Counted from the stretch's first letter, positions 1-13,182 are shown. The stretch: DNA of 64,000 bases from Hemibagrus wyckioides (GCF_019097595.1 NC_080714.1:23224759-23288758), one strand, 5' to 3'. Translations and numbers: made by a program. The notes: generated by a model not told the origin, from the letters alone.

Positions 1-3000
1 CAAAAAGCATGAGGTAACAACAACAACAAAACAAACAAAAATAAATAAATAAATAAAAACATGGCGGTAAAAAGCAAAAATACAAAAGCAAAACCAAAGA
101 AATGCCTGAAAAAATGCAAGCAGCTGCAGGTTTTGTTCTTGCAATTTTCAACTTTTTATATATATTTTTTTTCAGGTTTTTGTTTGTGATTTTCGATTTG
201 TTTTTTTGTGTTTGTTTGTTTGTTGTTGTTGTTTTGCTTAACTGTCACCTTTCCGGATTTGCAGTCATGTCCTTTGGCATACCTGGCCTTGTTTCCGAAT
301 TTTCTGTCACGTTTTTTTATTTAGCTTTTTTTTTTCGACCTTTTTTTAATTTGCAATTGTCTATCTGAGCCTTGAAGACTCTATCCGATACTTTAATTCA
401 TATTTATTTCGTTTTCATTTAGGTTTTCCGTAAATGTTGCAGGCCATTAAAATGCATATGCGTAGACTGCCTTAAGGAAGAAGAAAAAATGATTTCGAAG
501 AAAATAATATTCCTGACTCTAAAAAGTAAAAGAAATGCAACTCTGCCTTAAACAAGACGTAAAAATGTGATTATTTATATATCCAGTCGGCATCATTTTA
601 TGAGATCGTGTTGATGTCTTTTCTGAATTTGCGGTTGCGTTTTTGATTTGTTAATGTGTGATTTTTTATTTATTTATATTTTAACTTTTATTGCCACCTT
701 AATCCAATGCATTTGCAGCTATAGACAGAACAAGGAAAGGACATCTGAACCTGACTGAGAGACGTGCACGCTGTGCGATCCAATAAAAGTGAGCTCGACA
801 TGAGTCATGAATTATTTTACAATCCGACTTAATGGCATCGTTAAAGATCTACTCATTGGTGGCATCACTACAGCTGCAAAGAAGCAGGAAGCATTTCTTG
901 TAGTGCAAAATACAAATACTAATCCCATGCACAAAAAATCTACACAGACTCAAACACTGCTGGGGCTGTTTTATTCAATCTGCTCAGACCTTAAATCATT
1001 TCTTTATGGGCTATAGTTTATATTTTAACCTGCATGCATGCTTACATTCTTATTAAAAGACGGTGATTAGCATCAACAGAAACATTTCTTAACCAGAGCC
1101 ACATATTTTGCAGAAACTGCAGCTGTATACAGAGACAAACAGAGCATGAAGTAGCAGCACATTTCCAGTACTTACTGCTTAACATAGCGATAGGCCATGA
1201 TCCCACTGAAACACGAACCGACTACTGAAGGATCGGTTCAATACATAGCGCAACGATCCCTGATTTTCTGCCCTGTGTTATACGATGATGAGGTTCGAGA
1301 GCAGAGCTCAAACACTTGGTAGACCAGTTAGAATTCAGTACAGCCCTGCTTCTGTGCACCCAAGGGAACATACTGTGTGCCATGAACACACCCATCGAGG
1401 GCAATTTTTCTTCCCCCCTCAAGCATTTCTATTTTCAAAACATGGCAATTTGGTTGAGAGTGAAAACTGCTACATGCACCAGTCATTTCTGGTTCAGATT
1501 CCTGCCTCTGTGTGTGTGTGTGTGTGTTGAGCAAAAAGAAAGAGGATTTGCATGAACTGAGGCACGTGGGTTCGAATCAAATGATCTAACAGTAGGGTTT
1601 AGTTCATCTATAGAAACACACAACATCAAACAATGGCAAAACATCCATTGCAGAATTAACACAACAACACAATCTGCAACTGTTGTACAGAACAAAAGAG
1701 ACGTCAGTGAGGGGTGTTAGAGAAAGAGTGGCGAGACGCAGACCTGTTTGGCGTCTAATTAAACTCACATGACTGAGCGTGTGTCCGAGGCTCTGTGTCT
1801 AACAGGGCACTGTGTACTCCACATCCAAATAGTTCCCACACTCACTGACAGGAAGTGAGCGCCTCCCTTGAGACCTCTGCTTAAAATCGGAAATGACTGC
1901 CATGCAAAGCCTGCATGTCAGGAAATCAGCAGCGCAGGCAAAAGGAGGAACGTTCAACAAGGAGAGACAGCTTTGGCACTGAAAAAGTCAAATGTAGCTC
2001 GAATTCAATGCTTAAAGATATTCGGAAAAAAAAAAGACCCGAATGCATAAATAATCAGGTTTTCGTGCATGAATATTCAATCAATAGAAACGATGCATTT
2101 TGAACTTTCTTTTTATTTAATAGTGAGCCAAACATCACAGTAATAAAGACACATTATTCTGAAGCTAGTGAGGCCACACAGCTGAGTTTATTACTCAACT
2201 TACGTAATCCTGCGAGCTATTGACAGGGTCAGCCCTTAAACTGACAAGCCTCTTTCCTAAAGCAGCTCATTCGGGTAATGCTGTGGCCAAACACTGGGCC
2301 AGAAAGAGAAGAATTCAATATTTAAGAAGCCTCTTCAGTACACAACATTTCTATTATTCTGTATCAGCCAGCTTAGACGTAAATGTCACAAATGGGTATG
2401 GAACGCATCTATAATCACAAACAGAACCCTAATTTCTAGTTCTCTGGTTCTAGCTCTTGGTTGGAAAAGACCTCTCTAATTGAAAAAAAAAAGCACTCAA
2501 ACCTCAAACAGAAGCGACACCAAAAGCAGCTCTGTCAACAGGGAGCCCATTAAAATGCAATGCCATATCTCTACAAACCTCGGCCAAGTGTTTGATGAAG
2601 CAAGACCTCACTCTGAGTTTTGGAGTTCACATGCTTCCAGGCCATTTGTTTATGAAGCTGAAATGGCCAAGTGGTGATATAAAAGAAACCACATCACATC
2701 TCCGAGGCGATATATTCAGTGTTCAGCACTGAGTAAAAAGAAATCTCATAGCTGTGCTCGGCACTTTTTTGACTCTCACTCACTATGACTCTTTTCCACC
2801 CAATTTATTCTTCTTGGCACAACAGTGAGAGCCGTAAAGGCCAGACAGGCTTACTATCCTGCCTGCCAGTCCAAAGCCAGTCCTCATCCCAAACCTGCCA
2901 GAAACAAGCTGAACCAGACGGATCATCTGAACCTGATTCTTTATACAACTGCAAACACACAGCCACATGTTTTTACACAGCCAGCCTGTGTCTACTTTTC

Positions 3001-3580
3001 AATCGCACTCAACCAACAACTGGGAAATTTCTTTTTAATAAACAGAGGAAAAAATACTCAAGATGAATTTAGGGAAAATGGGTGAGCTGAAATCAGCAGT
3101 TATTTGATCAAGTTTGTATTTAAAGTAGTCATTACTTATTTCAGTAATGAGTTGAATGGAGTAGAAAACACCCGAATGCCATTCCTTTTCCACCTAAATG
3201 ACTCCACCCCTTCTGTTGAACCTTCACATGCCTCCTCGAGGACCTTTTAACGATAAAAAATCGAAACCGATCTGCTGTAAATGAGGGCGGAGCTTATTTC
3301 CAGGCCAGAAAATCAAAACAGAAGGTTGAAATTAGCCAGATCGACTGCATGGAAATACGTTCAATTACAGTTTTCTAGATTGTAACTAGTTCTAGCTTTA
3401 CAGTCTTCCTCCAAAGTTATGTGATTTTTAATACAGATCTGGATAGAATTTTTAGAAAATCCAATCTGCAGCTTTAATTGGGCTGTAATCTGTGATCAAT
3501 AATCAAAACAGAAAATGAGCACAATAGAGAAAATCGGACAAAATGTCTTAATGTATATGTTTTTATCAGAGCAACAAAAG

Positions 3581-3654
<74 letters not shown>
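3581..3654 (+). repeat. (CTAT)n microsatellite
   Basis: About 18 perfect ATCT units; followed by AGCTAGCTAGCTAG. Confidence 0.97.
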
Positions 3655-4744
3655 CTTCATTGATTCAGCTAGCTAGCTAGTGTTACAACCAACTTAACAA
3701 CCATTTCCGTCTGCAAAGATCCTGCCACATAATACCACAATTCTGACAAGATTGTCCACACAGAAATTGCCAATTATAGAACCATCAGTCAAAGTGTCCA
3801 TCTGAGAACCAAATTAGTTTCTCTATAGCATTCCTCCTTTTTAAAACAGTGCTTTAATAAATAGTTACACGCCTAAGCTTTTTCTTTAGGTGGTTCGCAA
3901 TTTTCTAAATTCAATATTATACTTTCCTACATATAAGCTTTTTCCCCTGATCTACACATTAAAGAAGCTCGAGGTAATATTTTATTTTTCCTAACATTGT
4001 ATTTGTCCTCAAATAACATCACGTGTACATGGTGCTTATTAAACAGTGCTGTCAAAAAAATCAAAAACCAAAACCATCAACGTGCTCATAATCATCCATT
4101 TCTTTTCCAACTGCATCAAAATATTCACATTTGGCATCAAATCAGATCGAAGAGTCTTTATTTTTTGCAGTTCTCCTTTAGACCTTTACAAAGCTCTCCT
4201 GTGAACATTTACATTAAGCTTCTGCTGTCAGACAATCACATATCAAAGCACATGCATTTACACACACACACACACCAACAAAAGCAACACTAGAAGCAGC
4301 AGTAACAGCAATTTACCTCTAGAAAACCTACAAGACTATGGGTTTATTCTACATCTCTAACGGCACTTCGCTCCTACACCTCGAACAGCACGCGCTTCTG
4401 ACACCACCCAGTTCCAGAGGGGTGTCGTAAAGTACAGCTATGCTTCACCACCACCCCTCCCAATTAACCCTCAGCACAGTGCAGAGATATTACAGATGGC
4501 ACGTCCTCCTCTCATCTGCATCGCTCTCGCAGCATGCGCTCATCCACCTCTGCTCACACACAAAGGAGAGTGTGCGGATGCTCCGCACCGTCAATAGCCT
4601 CCCGATTCATTCCTCGTGCCTGGCCTTCAGTCAACCAACCAGCAGCCTCCTATTGTTCCTGGTTCTCTTCCTAACACTGACACAAATGTCCTTCTTTCTC
4701 TCTGTTCTACATTCAGAGCAATCCGTCCTGATCTAAACACTCAC

Positions 4745-4886
4745 CTGGCATTCTGTACGGATCCTTGTGTGGAGCTGGGGATAAGGATGAGGATGAGGTA
4801 GTGGTGGTGGTGGTGGTGGTGGTGGTGATGGTGAGGAGAACACGTGCAGGCGGCTTTCTCTCTGTCTCTCTGTCTCTCTCACTCAC

Positions 4887-4921
<35 letters not shown>

Positions 4922-4990
4922 CTCACACTCACACACACATATACATACCCCTCCTTCTCTGTGCTTGGTCCTGCCTCCTTATTTTCCCCC

Positions 4991-5026
<36 letters not shown>

Positions 5027-5350
5027 CTAGTCTGATCCGCCCCTCTCCTTTAAGTGGGCCACAACTTCCTCTCTTCCTGTATCACGCTGTAAGCTGCGCC
5101 AAGCAGGAGATCTCTCACCATCACCCTCTCTTTCTGTCACTCCTGCTTCCTATCACCACTTATCTGTCTCTTTTTTTCTCTCCGTTGTTCCTGTTTGTTC
5201 CTGTATGCTGAGGAACGTTGAGCACAGTGTGAGCTGGCCCTGCCCCCTAGCCTGCTGGATATGGGTGTGTGAGTGTGTGTGGTCTTTGTCCTGTGCTCCT
5301 TTGTCATACAACGGTCTCTTCCCTGCACTGGGACCTGCCCCTTCTTCCTG
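4745..5350 (-). promoter_or_regulatory. candidate alternative first exon and promoter for a short dab2ip isoform
   Basis: On the minus strand the sequence CGTACAGAATGCCAG is followed at 4744 by GTGAGT, a near-perfect splice donor. Upstream lies a purine-rich, relatively GC-rich stretch with a GGAAGAGAGGAAG block, a GGGGCGGATC box near 5035-5045 and GA and CA arrays, resembling a leader and promoter. Known, from memory: one human DAB2IP isoform of about 1065 residues starts at an internal methionine in exon 4 (MPRLKES), which implies a noncoding first exon downstream of exon 3. This site sits in the right place and orientation. Nothing here is proof: no homologous exon is recognised, and no open frame in this patch needs to be coding. 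Confidence 0.3.
4800..5025 (+). repeat. cluster of (GGT)n, (CA)n and (GA)n
   Basis: GGT repeats at 4800-4830, CT/CA tracts at 4857-4941 and an AG tract at 4995-5024. Lies inside the candidate alternative first-exon region. Confidence 0.95.
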
Positions 5351-5618
5351 CAGCAGAGCTATAAAACACCCAGAAGGAAAATACGCAAAAAACTTCTGAT
5401 GGTGCATTAGGTCTTACATTAGGTGTGCTGAATTGTGAGATAAAATCCTTCCTCCATGTGGGAGAAATGAGGTTGTGTAACATTTCAAATGAACGAAAAT
5501 CGCTAATATCTAGATATAACCAAGCAATTATAAGCTCATCTAACAAGCTTAATATGATATGCAATGTTAACATAAGCAATTGTAAAAATTGGTGTAATAA
5601 CCAGGATCTGAAGCAACC

Positions 5619-5827
5619 CATGAAAACAATATTACATAAAACAGATGGGAAAGATGCACATAAATATAGCATGTTTATTGTTTTGCAAACTAATTTCTAC
5701 TAGTCTTCCTATGGGTGGCTTTTGTCAGATTACCTCTGACAATGAATTGATGGATTAATGAATAAACAAAGAAACAATCGAAAGAATAAATGAATGGATG
5801 AATGAATGAATGAATGAATGAATGAAA
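5619..5827 (+). repeat. duplicated segment D4, copy 1, ending in a GAAT array
   Basis: CATGAAAACAATATTACATA, GGGAAAGATGCACA, ACTAGTCTTCCTAT, GGCTTTTGTCAGATTACCTC TGACAATGAATTGATG, then (GAAT)n at about 5786-5826. Repeated at 7551-7735. The simple-sequence tail suggests either a retroposon or duplication together with the microsatellite. Confidence 0.7.
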
Positions 5828-5861
5828 AAACAAAAAAAAAGTATAGTTAAAATTCACTTAG

Positions 5862-6360
5862 ACTTCCCTCCAGAATTATTGGCACCCTTCATAAAATGAG
5901 GCAATATAATTGTAAGAACTAAACTTTAAACAGCAGAAGAAAATATTTATCTTTGTTCTAATAAAAATCTCTGAAAGTTCTGGAATAACATGGCTAATAT
6001 ATATATATATATACATACATATTAGGGACATTAGGGTTTCATTTAGCTGTGTTAAACAACTTGGAACATGGAAACCTTTGTTTGAATCCACCCTTATTTC
6101 AATTGATCAAAAATAATGGAACACAAGATTGACATGTGTTTCCATGCTGGTGCCCTGTTCTGTTCGATTGATTGTTTATACAAATAATAGAAATATCTTG
6201 GTTTGAGCTCTTGGGATCATCTGTGAAGGAAGGCTGTAGTTTTTGCTAAAAAAAGGTTAAACCAACAGAGACCAGAGAGCTGTCAATGGGAGAAAATGTC
6301 TTCAGTGTATAGCAAAAACAATAGAACTGGCCTTGTTGTTCCAATACTTTTGAAATAGAC
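5862..6360. mobile_element. decayed DNA-transposon relic
   Basis: GACTTCCCTCCAGAATTATTG GCACCCTT is a sequence end I associate with old Tc1-like elements of fish and frogs. GGTTTGAGCTCTTGGGATCA TCTGTGAAGG, ACCAGAGAGCTGTCAATGGG and CAATACTTTTGAAATAGACT look like another piece of the same kind. No frame survives. Confidence 0.4.
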
Positions 6361-7140
6361 TGTCTAGAATGCTCATAGGGAATATTTCCAATAAATACAA
6401 ACATATTGCTGTTCTAAAAACTTTGGAACTCTGTTGCTGCCTTTAAGCACATCTAATTCTATGGGGAAAAATGCCAAAGAGCTTTAAATATGAACGAAAT
6501 AGATGATTAATGAATTCATTTTTTTTGGAGCTGGGGGATAAATATAGGGGAATTTATTAAACATAATTCTCTTCTGGACTGAGAAAAGCATAAATAACCA
6601 CAATACCTTTTTAAAGTATTGTTTCTGTTTTTGAATAATGGATAAACCTACACAAGGTTCATGTCTTTCTCATCCAAAGACCTGTATTATTATATTTCAA
6701 TATATATAATCTGATTTTTTTTGCTCTAGAGGTCACAATATAAGGGGTTTGATGCAGATGTTCATATGCTATGTTTGACTGAAATATACAAGAGCTAAAA
6801 GTCATCTAATAATAAATAATAAGTGCTTCAGGCTTACAAAATAGCACAAGAGCTGAAGAAAATCAATCACTTCGTCAAATCTCTTCTTCACAACTTACAA
6901 ACCTTACTTTCTAATTCAATGAAATGGTGTTATAGTAAAGCAATGTCAGACATACAAGCTCAGTGCTGATTTTAGGTTGACTTTAAGGCCATGATACAGA
7001 TTTTTGTCTTCAGAGAATATGAAAGAATGAAAAAAAAAAAAAAAACTCTCAATGCTGTTTATTGGATCAATATACAGCATGTTATACATAAGACACTTTT
7101 ATCATCCACTTCAATGAATCTTCAGATCAAAAATCAAAAT

Positions 7141-7530
7141 GTGGGAAAAAAACAACAACATGATCTCAGTGACTTTGACCGTGGCATAGTTGTTGGTGCC
7201 AGATGGGGTGATTTGAGGATTTCAGACAAGGCAGATCTCCTGGGAATTTTCACAACAGAATTCTTTACAAAGAATGGTGTGAAAAAGCAGTTCTGTGGGT
7301 AAGAATTCCTTGCCGCTGAGAGACACCAGAGCAGAATAGCTGGACAGGTTCGAGTCGGCAGAATGGTTATAGTACTTAACCTAAACACTCTTTAGAACCG
7401 TGGTGAGAGGAAAAGCATCTCAGAATATACAACACACTGAATCTTGAAGCACTACAACAGCTGAAGAGCACATCACGTCACACTCCTGTCAGCCAAGAAC
7501 AGGAATCCAATGCTACACTGGACTCAAGGA
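7141..7530 (+). mobile_element. Tc1-like transposase fragment
   Basis: The sequence ATCTCAGTGACTTTGACCGT followed by GGCATAGTTGTTGGTGCCAGA, then CAGATCTCCTGGGAATTTTC, is the well-known N-terminal (HTH) part of a fish Tc1 transposase (SDFDRG-VVGARW). Later words such as CCGTGGTGAGAGGAAAAGCA and CTGTCAGCCAAGAACAGGAA continue the same element in order. The frame is broken, with stops at 7300 and beyond, and both termini are lost. A relic with no coding capacity. Confidence 0.75.
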
Positions 7531-7550
7531 TCTAAAGAATCTAAAGAGCT

Positions 7551-7737
7551 CATGAAAACAATATTACATATAAAAGACAGGAAAATAGGAAAGATGCACA
7601 GAAATGTACAATTTTCTTAACAAACTACTAGTCTTCCTATATACGGCTTTTGTGTGATTCCATCTGACAATGAATGATTTGATGAATGGTTGGATGAATG
7701 AATGAATGAATGAATGAATGAATGAATGAATGAATGA
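7551..7737 (+). repeat. duplicated segment D4, copy 2, leading into the GAAT satellite
   Basis: CATGAAAACAATATTACATA, AGGAAAGATGCACA, ACTAGTCTTCCTAT, GGCTTTTGTGTGATTCCATC TGACAATGAATGATTTGATG, then GAAT units that continue into the 7.7-8.6 kb satellite. Confidence 0.7.
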
Positions 7738-8645
7738 TGGATGGATGGATAGACAGATAGATGAAAGGATACATGGATGAATGAATTAATGAATAGAGAG
7801 ATGAATAAACTGATGGATGACTAAATGGTTAGATGGATGGATGGATGGATGGATGGAGAGATGAGTGAATGGATGAATGTTTAAATGGATGGAAGAAAGG
7901 AAGGATGGATGGATGGATGGCTAGATGAATGAATGTAGGGATGAATGAAGGAATGAATGTAGGAATGATGGATGGATGGATGAAAGGATAGATGGATGAA
8001 TGAATTAATGAATAGAGAGATGAATAAACAGATGGATGACTAAATGGATAGATAAATGGATAGATGGATGGATGGATGGAGAGATGAATGGATGGATAGA
8101 TGAATGGATGAATGTTTAAATGGATGGAAAGGAGGAAGGAATGATGGATGGATGGATTGATAGATGGATGGAAGGATTGTTGGATGGCTAGATGAATGTA
8201 TGTAGGGATGAATGGAGGAATGAATGAAGGGATGATGGATGGATGGATGGACAGATAGATGAAAGGATAGATGGATGAATGAATTAATGAATAGAGAGAT
8301 GAATGAACAGATGGATTACTAAATAAATAGATAAATAGATGGATGGATGGATGGATGGATGGATAGATGAATGGATAAATGTTTAAATGGATGGAATGAT
8401 GGATGGATGGATGGATGGATGGATGGATGGAGGGATGGTTGGATGGCTAGATGAATGTATGTAGGGATGAATGGAGGAATGAATGAAGGAATGATAGATG
8501 GATGGATGGATGGATGGATGGACAGACAGATAGATGAAAAGATAGATGGATGAATGAATAAATGAATAGAGAGATGAATGAACAGATGGATGACTAAATG
8601 AATAGATAAATGGATGGATGGATGAATGGCTGGATGGATGAATGA
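7681..8645 (+). repeat. GGAT/GAAT satellite with higher-order repeats
   Basis: Nearly 1 kb of GGAT, GAAT, AGAT and related tetranucleotides. A longer phrase (GAAAGGATAGATGGATGAATG, then AATTAATGAATAGAGAGATG) returns with starts near 7781, 8000, 8279 and 8554, that is, about every 220-280 bp. The minus-strand frames rich in HPSIHPSI are repeat artefacts. Confidence 0.95.
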
Positions 8646-9744
8646 GATTTGTATTTGAGAAAAAAAAAGAATTGTCAAAACTCACTTACATTACATTCAA
8701 TAATTTAAATCAAAAACTCAAACAATAGAAGACCATGATCCTAAGCATTGTGCTGCTGCCACATGATTTTTTGACTAGATCATTTTGTACCAGTAATAAA
8801 GTGAGTATATGTGCTGTAATCATTATATATTTGTAAGCATCATGTCTGTTTAATATCACACAAAATGTAGAAAGAGCTTCGCACAAAACAAATCCTGACA
8901 CAAGATACAAAAAAGCCTCTGGTGCAAAATGTCACAGTCTCGAACATCTTTACACTTTCAGTTGCACTCGATGCTCCATGCTCAAAGGGAGAAATCTGTC
9001 CTTATATTGAGATCCACAAAACTGCACTCATTTCAGTGCTATAAAGCACTCAAGGCAGCTCCAATATAACAAATGTCTGCTTCTTGTCCTTCAGGGCTTA
9101 GACATCAAGGTCAGATTTTTTTTGTCGTACGCTGCCAACACACAGCCGACGTGGCAGGTCATGTTCCGCTTACACGGAACGAGAAAGGTAAGCAACACTC
9201 TTGAGCCGAATGTAACGATTCATGCTCATTGCACAACCAATTCACGTTCAATCCGTGTGGAATATTTCAGCTGCTGTTCGTTTCTGTAGGCTTTCCAGAG
9301 CCGAATTCATTAAGAAGCTGAATAATGCAGAGGTATGCCTAATAATCCAAGGGATGGATGTGCTGTGTGGGTGAGGAATTTCCATATTAGCCCATTTTAC
9401 CTCTTTTGCAAAGTTCATTCTTTTATATAATGTACAGGAAAGAAGTGAACGCGCGATTCGCTCTCTGCTAACGAATTAACAGTGTGCTCTTCCATCATGT
9501 GGCAACCGGAGCAGGGAAGCTGGGAAAAGATTCATACTGACAGTCTCCCCTGAAGCAAGCCTATGATCCATTTTCCAGCCTTGTTCTCAAACCCTGGCTG
9601 TGTATACAGTATGTGTAGGTATGTGTGTGTATGACTAATTCATCCTAATTCAGATGGCTAACGTAATGGCTCACACCGGTCAACAAAATCTGATCAAGCC
9701 GGTTGAAACTGGTTAGATCGAGTCACAAAAACAAGGCAAGCAAT

Positions 9745-10125
9745 ACAATCAACATCCACCTAGGAACACTTGTACACCAATCAGCCAATCACACGACAGC
9801 AAAGCAATGCAGAAATTCATGGTCAAGGTCGATAGCATCAGTTAATGTTCACATCAGAATTTGGGGAAAACATGACATGATTGGGCTGCTGGGAGAATTC
9901 CAGAAATTTTTCAACAGCATGGTGCAAAAAAACAAAAAACATCCAGAAAGCAAGTGAAACGAGTGAAGTGCATTGTTGATAAGACAGGTTCAGTGCAGTT
10001 CAAGCTGATAGAAAGCTACGCTAACTCAAATACCCATTTTTTGCAACTGTGCTGATCATAAAAGCATCTCGGAAAAACACAGTACATCAGATTTCACTTC
10101 TGTCCTGCAAGTACAGGAACTAGCA
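9745..10125 (+). mobile_element. highly diverged Tc1-like relic
   Basis: Shares ordered words with the 7.1-kb relic and its family: ACACCAATCAGCCAATCACA, ATTGGGCTGCTGGGAGAATT, AACAAAAAACATCCAG, AAAGCTACGCTAACTCAAAT, AAAAGCATCTCGGAAAAACAC and CCTGCAAGTACAGGAAC. No open frame survives. It belongs to the same Tc1 type as 7141-7530 but is older. Confidence 0.55.
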
Positions 10126-11349
10126 CTGGGCAGTAGCTCTGTTTGACTCATACTGATCATAATCATGTAAAAGAAAACTTTCTTCCAAAAAGCTAACAGG
10201 AAATTACTAATTCCAAAAACCAATATTACTCATTTCCAAGTCCACTCTTATCATTTAACACTACATTTCAAAGCTAATCATTGACTATGCTTCACTCTGA
10301 GAGCCTCAGCCCTTAGCTGTAAGGATGACCTCCTACCTCCTGCAGTTAAGCTACTGTTCCTGTTCCTTCTCTTCCATTAGAGGCAATTACACACTTGCGA
10401 ACAGAACGCACATGGCACCCTGAGCAGCGCTGTCCCCCCCGACGCCTTCTGCCTCACAGGCTGCATTAATAAGACTCACTGCACTGACCCATTTCTCCAG
10501 ACATCTCAGGCCATCCCATTACTGAAGGAGGAACAAAAATGCACAGAGATAAATGTTTGAATTACACAAGAGGTTAAAAATGACACCGCCATAGGTTTCG
10601 TTTGCAAAGTGGCAATGAAGTGGACAGGAGGAGAAAATGTCAGCTTCTATTACCCCATTCCGACTCTGAGAAAAATGGAGATGGGAATTTGCATGCTTAA
10701 ATGAAGAACTGGATAGAAGGAGCATATTTTACACATTTATTGTCTGCTATTTTCAGTACAGGATAAAGCTAAAGATTTAACAGTAAATACATCCCAAAGA
10801 GCAACAGATCTATCACATGTGACCGATCTCTCTCTCTCTCTCTCTCTCTCATATCTTGTATGGATGTAACCAACATGAATACCTTATGCAGAAGAAACAT
10901 AAGCAAAGCATGTCTTTTTTGCTCAAAAGGTTCACAGGGCATCCAGTTGAGACTAGACATGTGCATCAGCACTGGGATTCTAAGAGATGCAACAAAATTG
11001 AGATAATTTTACTTTTATGCGGTTGTGAGCGAGCCATCTGAAAGATCCATTAACAGCACAGCATGCTTAGTAACTGGCTTGTCAGGATTTTGGGGGTTCA
11101 GCTACAAGTTTGTGTACATTTCTGGAAATAGGATCAACTTTGATGTTTGATAGAAATTATTGCCCACAGGTACAAACACAACCAATAAACGTATGAGCAC
11201 ACAGTGAGGTGATTGAGGGCTTGAGTGATGTAGCTGAGGTGGAGGAACTCACAAGCTTCCATTCAGTAGTCCAACACCTTAACACTACCACCTGATGGGG
11301 ATGTGCACCAACACTGGGCCTAGATGAAAAGATTGGACACCCCCTGATT

Positions 11350-11580
11350 TAGAGGCTCAAGTGCTTAAGGCTCTGGGATGTTGATCAGAAGGTTGGGGTT
11401 CAAGCACCAGCACCACCAAGCTGCCACTGTTGGCACCCTGAGCAAGGCAGCTTAACCCTCTCTGCTCCAGAGGCACTGTATCATGGCTGATCCTGTGCTC
11501 TGTCCCCAACCTCCAAGGATATTCAAAGAAAGAATTTCAGTCTGCTGTAATTTATATGTGACAAATAAAGTCTTCTGTTC
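11350..11580 (+). mobile_element. tRNA-derived SINE (CTGTATCATGGCTGA family)
   Basis: About 230 bp: a tRNA-like head GAGGCTCAAGTGCTTAAGGC with B box GGGGTTCAAGCACC, body GCACTGTATCATGGCTGATC, and 3' part AAGAATTTCAGTCTGCTGTA ending GTGACAAATAAAGTCTTC. One of at least seven copies in this window. The abundance of this family fits a catfish-like genome; I recall similar elements under the name Mermaid but cannot confirm that. Confidence 0.8.
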
Positions 11581-12392
11581 TATTTAGAGCATCAAGTCGA
11601 CCATCATGCCTCGTACTATGAGATCTGCGCCAAAAACAGAGACCTCAGTGAAAACGCACATGGGCCCAAACAAAAGCTCTACGTACACAGTAAGTAGTCT
11701 CAGGATCGAATCCTGAAGTTGTCAGGCACAAATGCTACCTGCTGCGCTTCCATGCTGCCCAAAAGTGGAATGCGCAGGATTACATTTGTTACGTCGCTTT
11801 GTTACTATGGCAACTCCAGGCAGGTAAAGTAGGTCTCCGTCGTGCCTGGAAAATGACGGCTCTCTCAAAAGCGGACCCATTCAGTCAGCAATTTCATCTC
11901 CATAGGATGCAAGTGGTTTACAGAGATTACTTTAAAATCATTAAATCACACTGTGTACTCAAACTGGTATAAAAAGAAAACAATGCAATCATGTTTTCTT
12001 TCTTTTTGAAGAAACACTATGTTTGCTAACTATCAAGGTTCGAGGTTACATTTTTTATCAACATAAATACATGGATTTGCAATGCTTAGTTGTTATATAT
12101 ATATAAAACATTCATACAACAACAACCTTATTCCTCCTAAAGGTAGCTCTGAAATATATCTGCACACCATATGGCAAGAGTATACAGATCTTTCATAAAC
12201 CAGCCACAGCTACTAAGTATATTGATTGTAAGCTGGCTAGAGTAAGAAGATAAGAATAAAAAAAAAAATGACATTCAGGCATCAACTTCCTGTTTAGAAA
12301 GCATGCTAAATTGTGCATATGATATATTGATATTCCCATGCTATCTTGAGATATTGTAAGAAGCCAAAATCCTATAAGACTGCAATGAAGGG

Positions 12393-12552
12393 TGTTATAA
12401 ATCAGAGGCATCAGGGTCAGTAGACGACAGCATGACCGTGGAAACAATGGGCTGTGGAAAATATTAGCGCAGTAGCCTAAAAGGATCAGGATTAATTGAA
12501 ATGATAAGCACAAAACCAAAAGGTCAAGAGTGTGATCTCGTTAGTGATGGTT
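12393..12552 (+). repeat. duplicated noncoding segment D1, copy 1
   Basis: Contains GTGGAAACAATGGGCTGTGG followed by AAAATATTAGCGCAGTAGCCT, then ATTAATTGAAATGATAAGC and GTGTGATCTCGTTAGTGATGG. All are repeated in the same order at 15320-15480. The best 46 bases differ at two positions. No open frame and no resemblance to a transposon I know. Candidate regulatory element in dab2ip intron 3. Confidence 0.8.
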
Positions 12553-12805
12553 ATATAATAAGTTTCTGTTTGGGTGGTGATTTCATGTCTGCGCTGCCTT
12601 TTAGTCCTTGAAACTCTTAATAATTTTAAAATAATTTGTCAAAATTGAATCAAAGAGCAATTTATTCATAAATGTTATCTAATTTTTTTTTATTTAATTT
12701 CTAGGTTTTTTTTCTTTTATCAGGTTGACGTTTTCTTGTGTTGTTTTATTTTTTTTTTGATAGAATGTTCTAGTAATATATATATATTATAATATATACC
12801 ATATT

Positions 12806-12808
12806 TGA

Positions 12809-12859
<51 letters not shown>

Positions 12860-12869
12860 GAAGAAAGAA
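12806..12869 (+). repeat. (GAAA)n microsatellite
   Basis: About 15 GAAA units, the last with GGAA variants. Confidence 0.97.
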
Positions 12870-13182
12870 CAATTAGTGTGATTTTAAGGAAAGTCTGATT
12901 ATATCACTTCCTGTTGAACATGACTAAGATAACATTGTTGATTGAATATCATGGGACAGTAAAATATGAGACTAAAACATGAAACACTGCTTACATAAAC
13001 TATAATGGACAATAGAAACATAAGATTCACATATTCATGTAATAAAAAGAAAGTATTTAATAATTAGGTATATATTTTTTTTTAGTTTTATTAATGTATT
13101 TATGTATATAAAGTACACATAGCTTGTTAAGATATATTTTACATATACTGTACATACCATGAATTTGTGTATGTGAGTGACA

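Noticed and set aside
4765..5211. A 148-residue plus-strand open frame
   Set aside because: Translation of GGT, CA, GA and CT microsatellites, with no conserved content.
8319..8685. Minus-strand frames with [10 protein letters not shown] repeats
   Set aside because: Direct translation of the GGAT/GAAT satellite.
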